DNA of 7,369 bases. It comes from Helicobacteraceae bacterium. Lineage in GTDB: Bacteria; Campylobacterota; Campylobacteria; Campylobacterales; Sulfurimonadaceae. The stretch covers positions 1 through 7,369 of the forward strand of contig JAMOQV010000203.1 in NCBI GenBank assembly GCA_027068615.1, written 5' to 3'. A program made the position numbers and the translations under genes. This document shows positions 6,608-7,369 of the stretch, piece by piece (the first letter of the stretch is position 1; each line of letters opens with the position of its first letter). The notes under the pieces were generated by a model. It saw nothing but the letters and a program-made list of their open reading frames with translations. It was not told the DNA's origin and ran no database searches.

Positions 6608-7324
6608 ATGAGAAAAGATTCCCCATACTATCAACCTAGCATAGAGACTTTGCAATGTGCTTCGTTGTTTAATGGTGTAGATGAAAGGATGATAGAAGAG
6701 ATATTGGGATATTTTACCCCTATGACTTTGCCTAAAAAGACCTCTATACACCCATGGCAAACTCAAATATCACTCTTTGTAATCATAAAAGGTAGAGTTA
6801 AAGTTTCTACTATAAATCCGACTAATGGTCGTGAGTATATTGTTTCACTGTTAGATAAAGGTGATGTTTTTGATATTATTTCACTACTTGATGCAAAAAA
6901 ACATGAAGTAAATATTGAGACCATAGAAGAGGTTCAGCTTTTAAAGATGCCTATACAGACAGCACGCGATTGGTTAGAAAAAAATCCACAATTCAACAAA
7001 AACATTCTACCCTATATAGGGGAGAGAATGCGATATTTAGAAAGTAGCAGTTCTAATTTGGCACTCTACGATACTATGGATAGATTGGTAAAATTAATCT
7101 TAGACAATGTAGATGTTCACAGCAAAATGAAAAATGAATTTCCAGTAAAGCTTATCAACGATCTATCTCATGAGTCCTTAGCCCAAATGATAGGTTCAGT
7201 ACGAAAGATTGTAAATCTTAATATTCAAGAGTTAAAAAAAGAGGGGATTATCTCATCGCTACGAGGTAAACTCTCTGTAAATAATCTTGAAAAACTACTT
7301 GATAAATGTAAAGATATTGTATAA
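6608..7324 (+). CDS. Crp/Fnr-superfamily transcriptional regulator, ligand unknown
   Basis: This 238-aa DNA-binding protein has an N-terminal cyclic-nucleotide-like beta-roll (about 12-125, with IIKGRVKVS and LLDKGDVF), a dimerisation helix (about 130-166) and a C-terminal winged helix-turn-helix (about 183-225, with SHESLAQMIGSVRKIV). Cysteines occur only at 17 and 234, so the Fnr iron-sulfur cluster set is absent. By hand alignment the cAMP-contacting Glu and Arg-Ser of E. coli CRP are not conserved (I90, V101-N102), so cAMP is an unlikely ligand. In the recognition helix, CRP R180 is kept (R199), but E181 and R185 become K200 and L204. The ATG at 6608 is the first possible start because TAA at 6599-6601 is in frame; there is no ribosome site, but TATAAT lies just upstream. 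Its target could be itself, the chemoreceptor or genes beyond the window. Confidence 0.9.
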   Translation: MRKDSPYYQPSIETLQCASLFNGVDERMIEEILGYFTPMTLPKKTSIHPWQTQISLFVIIKGRVKVSTINPTNGREYIVSLLDKGDVFDIISLLDAKKHEVNIETIEEVQLLKMPIQTARDWLEKNPQFNKNILPYIGERMRYLESSSSNLALYDTMDRLVKLILDNVDVHSKMKNEFPVKLINDLSHESLAQMIGSVRKIVNLNIQELKKEGIISSLRGKLSVNNLEKLLDKCKDIV

Positions 7325-7353
7325 ATGCCTCTTAAGTAACAGAATCTTTTTTT
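7310..7353 (+). terminator. Weak candidate intrinsic terminator after the regulator gene
   Basis: AAAGAT (7310-7315) pairs with ATCTTT (7344-7349). After one A-A mismatch, TTGT (7317-7320) pairs with ACAG (7339-7342) with one wobble, leaving an 18-nt loop. The 3' arm runs into a T tract (7347-7353). The stem is AT-rich, starts inside the coding end and has a large loop, so it would be weak. TATACT at 7363-7368 could be the -10 box of a following gene, but the window ends there. Confidence 0.27.
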
Positions 7354-7369
7354 AAAATTGTATATACTT

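Overview
The window is AT-rich, densely packed and coded entirely on the + strand. Codon use is A/T-biased, gaps are short or overlapping, and promoters carry TATAAT-like -10 boxes without clear -35 boxes. The window also holds a soluble CZB-type chemoreceptor. Together these suggest a free-living Campylobacterota (Sulfurimonas/Arcobacter-like) chromosome. That assignment is inference from style; no marker gene is present.

Positions 1-5376 form one export operon: a periplasmic adaptor (HlyD/MFP family, 5' end cut off by the window), an ABC ATPase with two fused nucleotide-binding domains, two ABC-2 family permeases that overlap by 4 nt, and a small multidrug resistance (SMR) protein. Adaptor + tandem ATPase + two permeases is the layout of the E. 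coli YbhGFSR and YhiI-RbbA-YhhJ systems. The adaptor carries a TolC-docking motif at its hairpin tip, so an outer-membrane channel is expected, probably encoded upstream of the window. The ATPase-permease junction (2771-2854) is the only real gap inside the operon, and it can fold into alternative hairpins.

Positions 5440-6528 encode a membrane-less methyl-accepting chemotaxis protein with a C-terminal zinc-binding CZB domain. Positions 6608-7324 encode a Crp/Fnr-superfamily regulator that lacks the Fnr cysteines and the cAMP-contacting residues and has an altered recognition helix. A TATAAT box lies only 5 nt before its ATG, and an in-frame stop lies inside that box, so the regulator is a good candidate for a leaderless mRNA.

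I found no mobile element, CRISPR array, tRNA or rRNA. The gene content is ordinary for this type of genome. The points worth following are the intercistronic structure, the asymmetric ATPase sites, the leaderless regulator start with repeats upstream, and the non-canonical DNA-reading residues.
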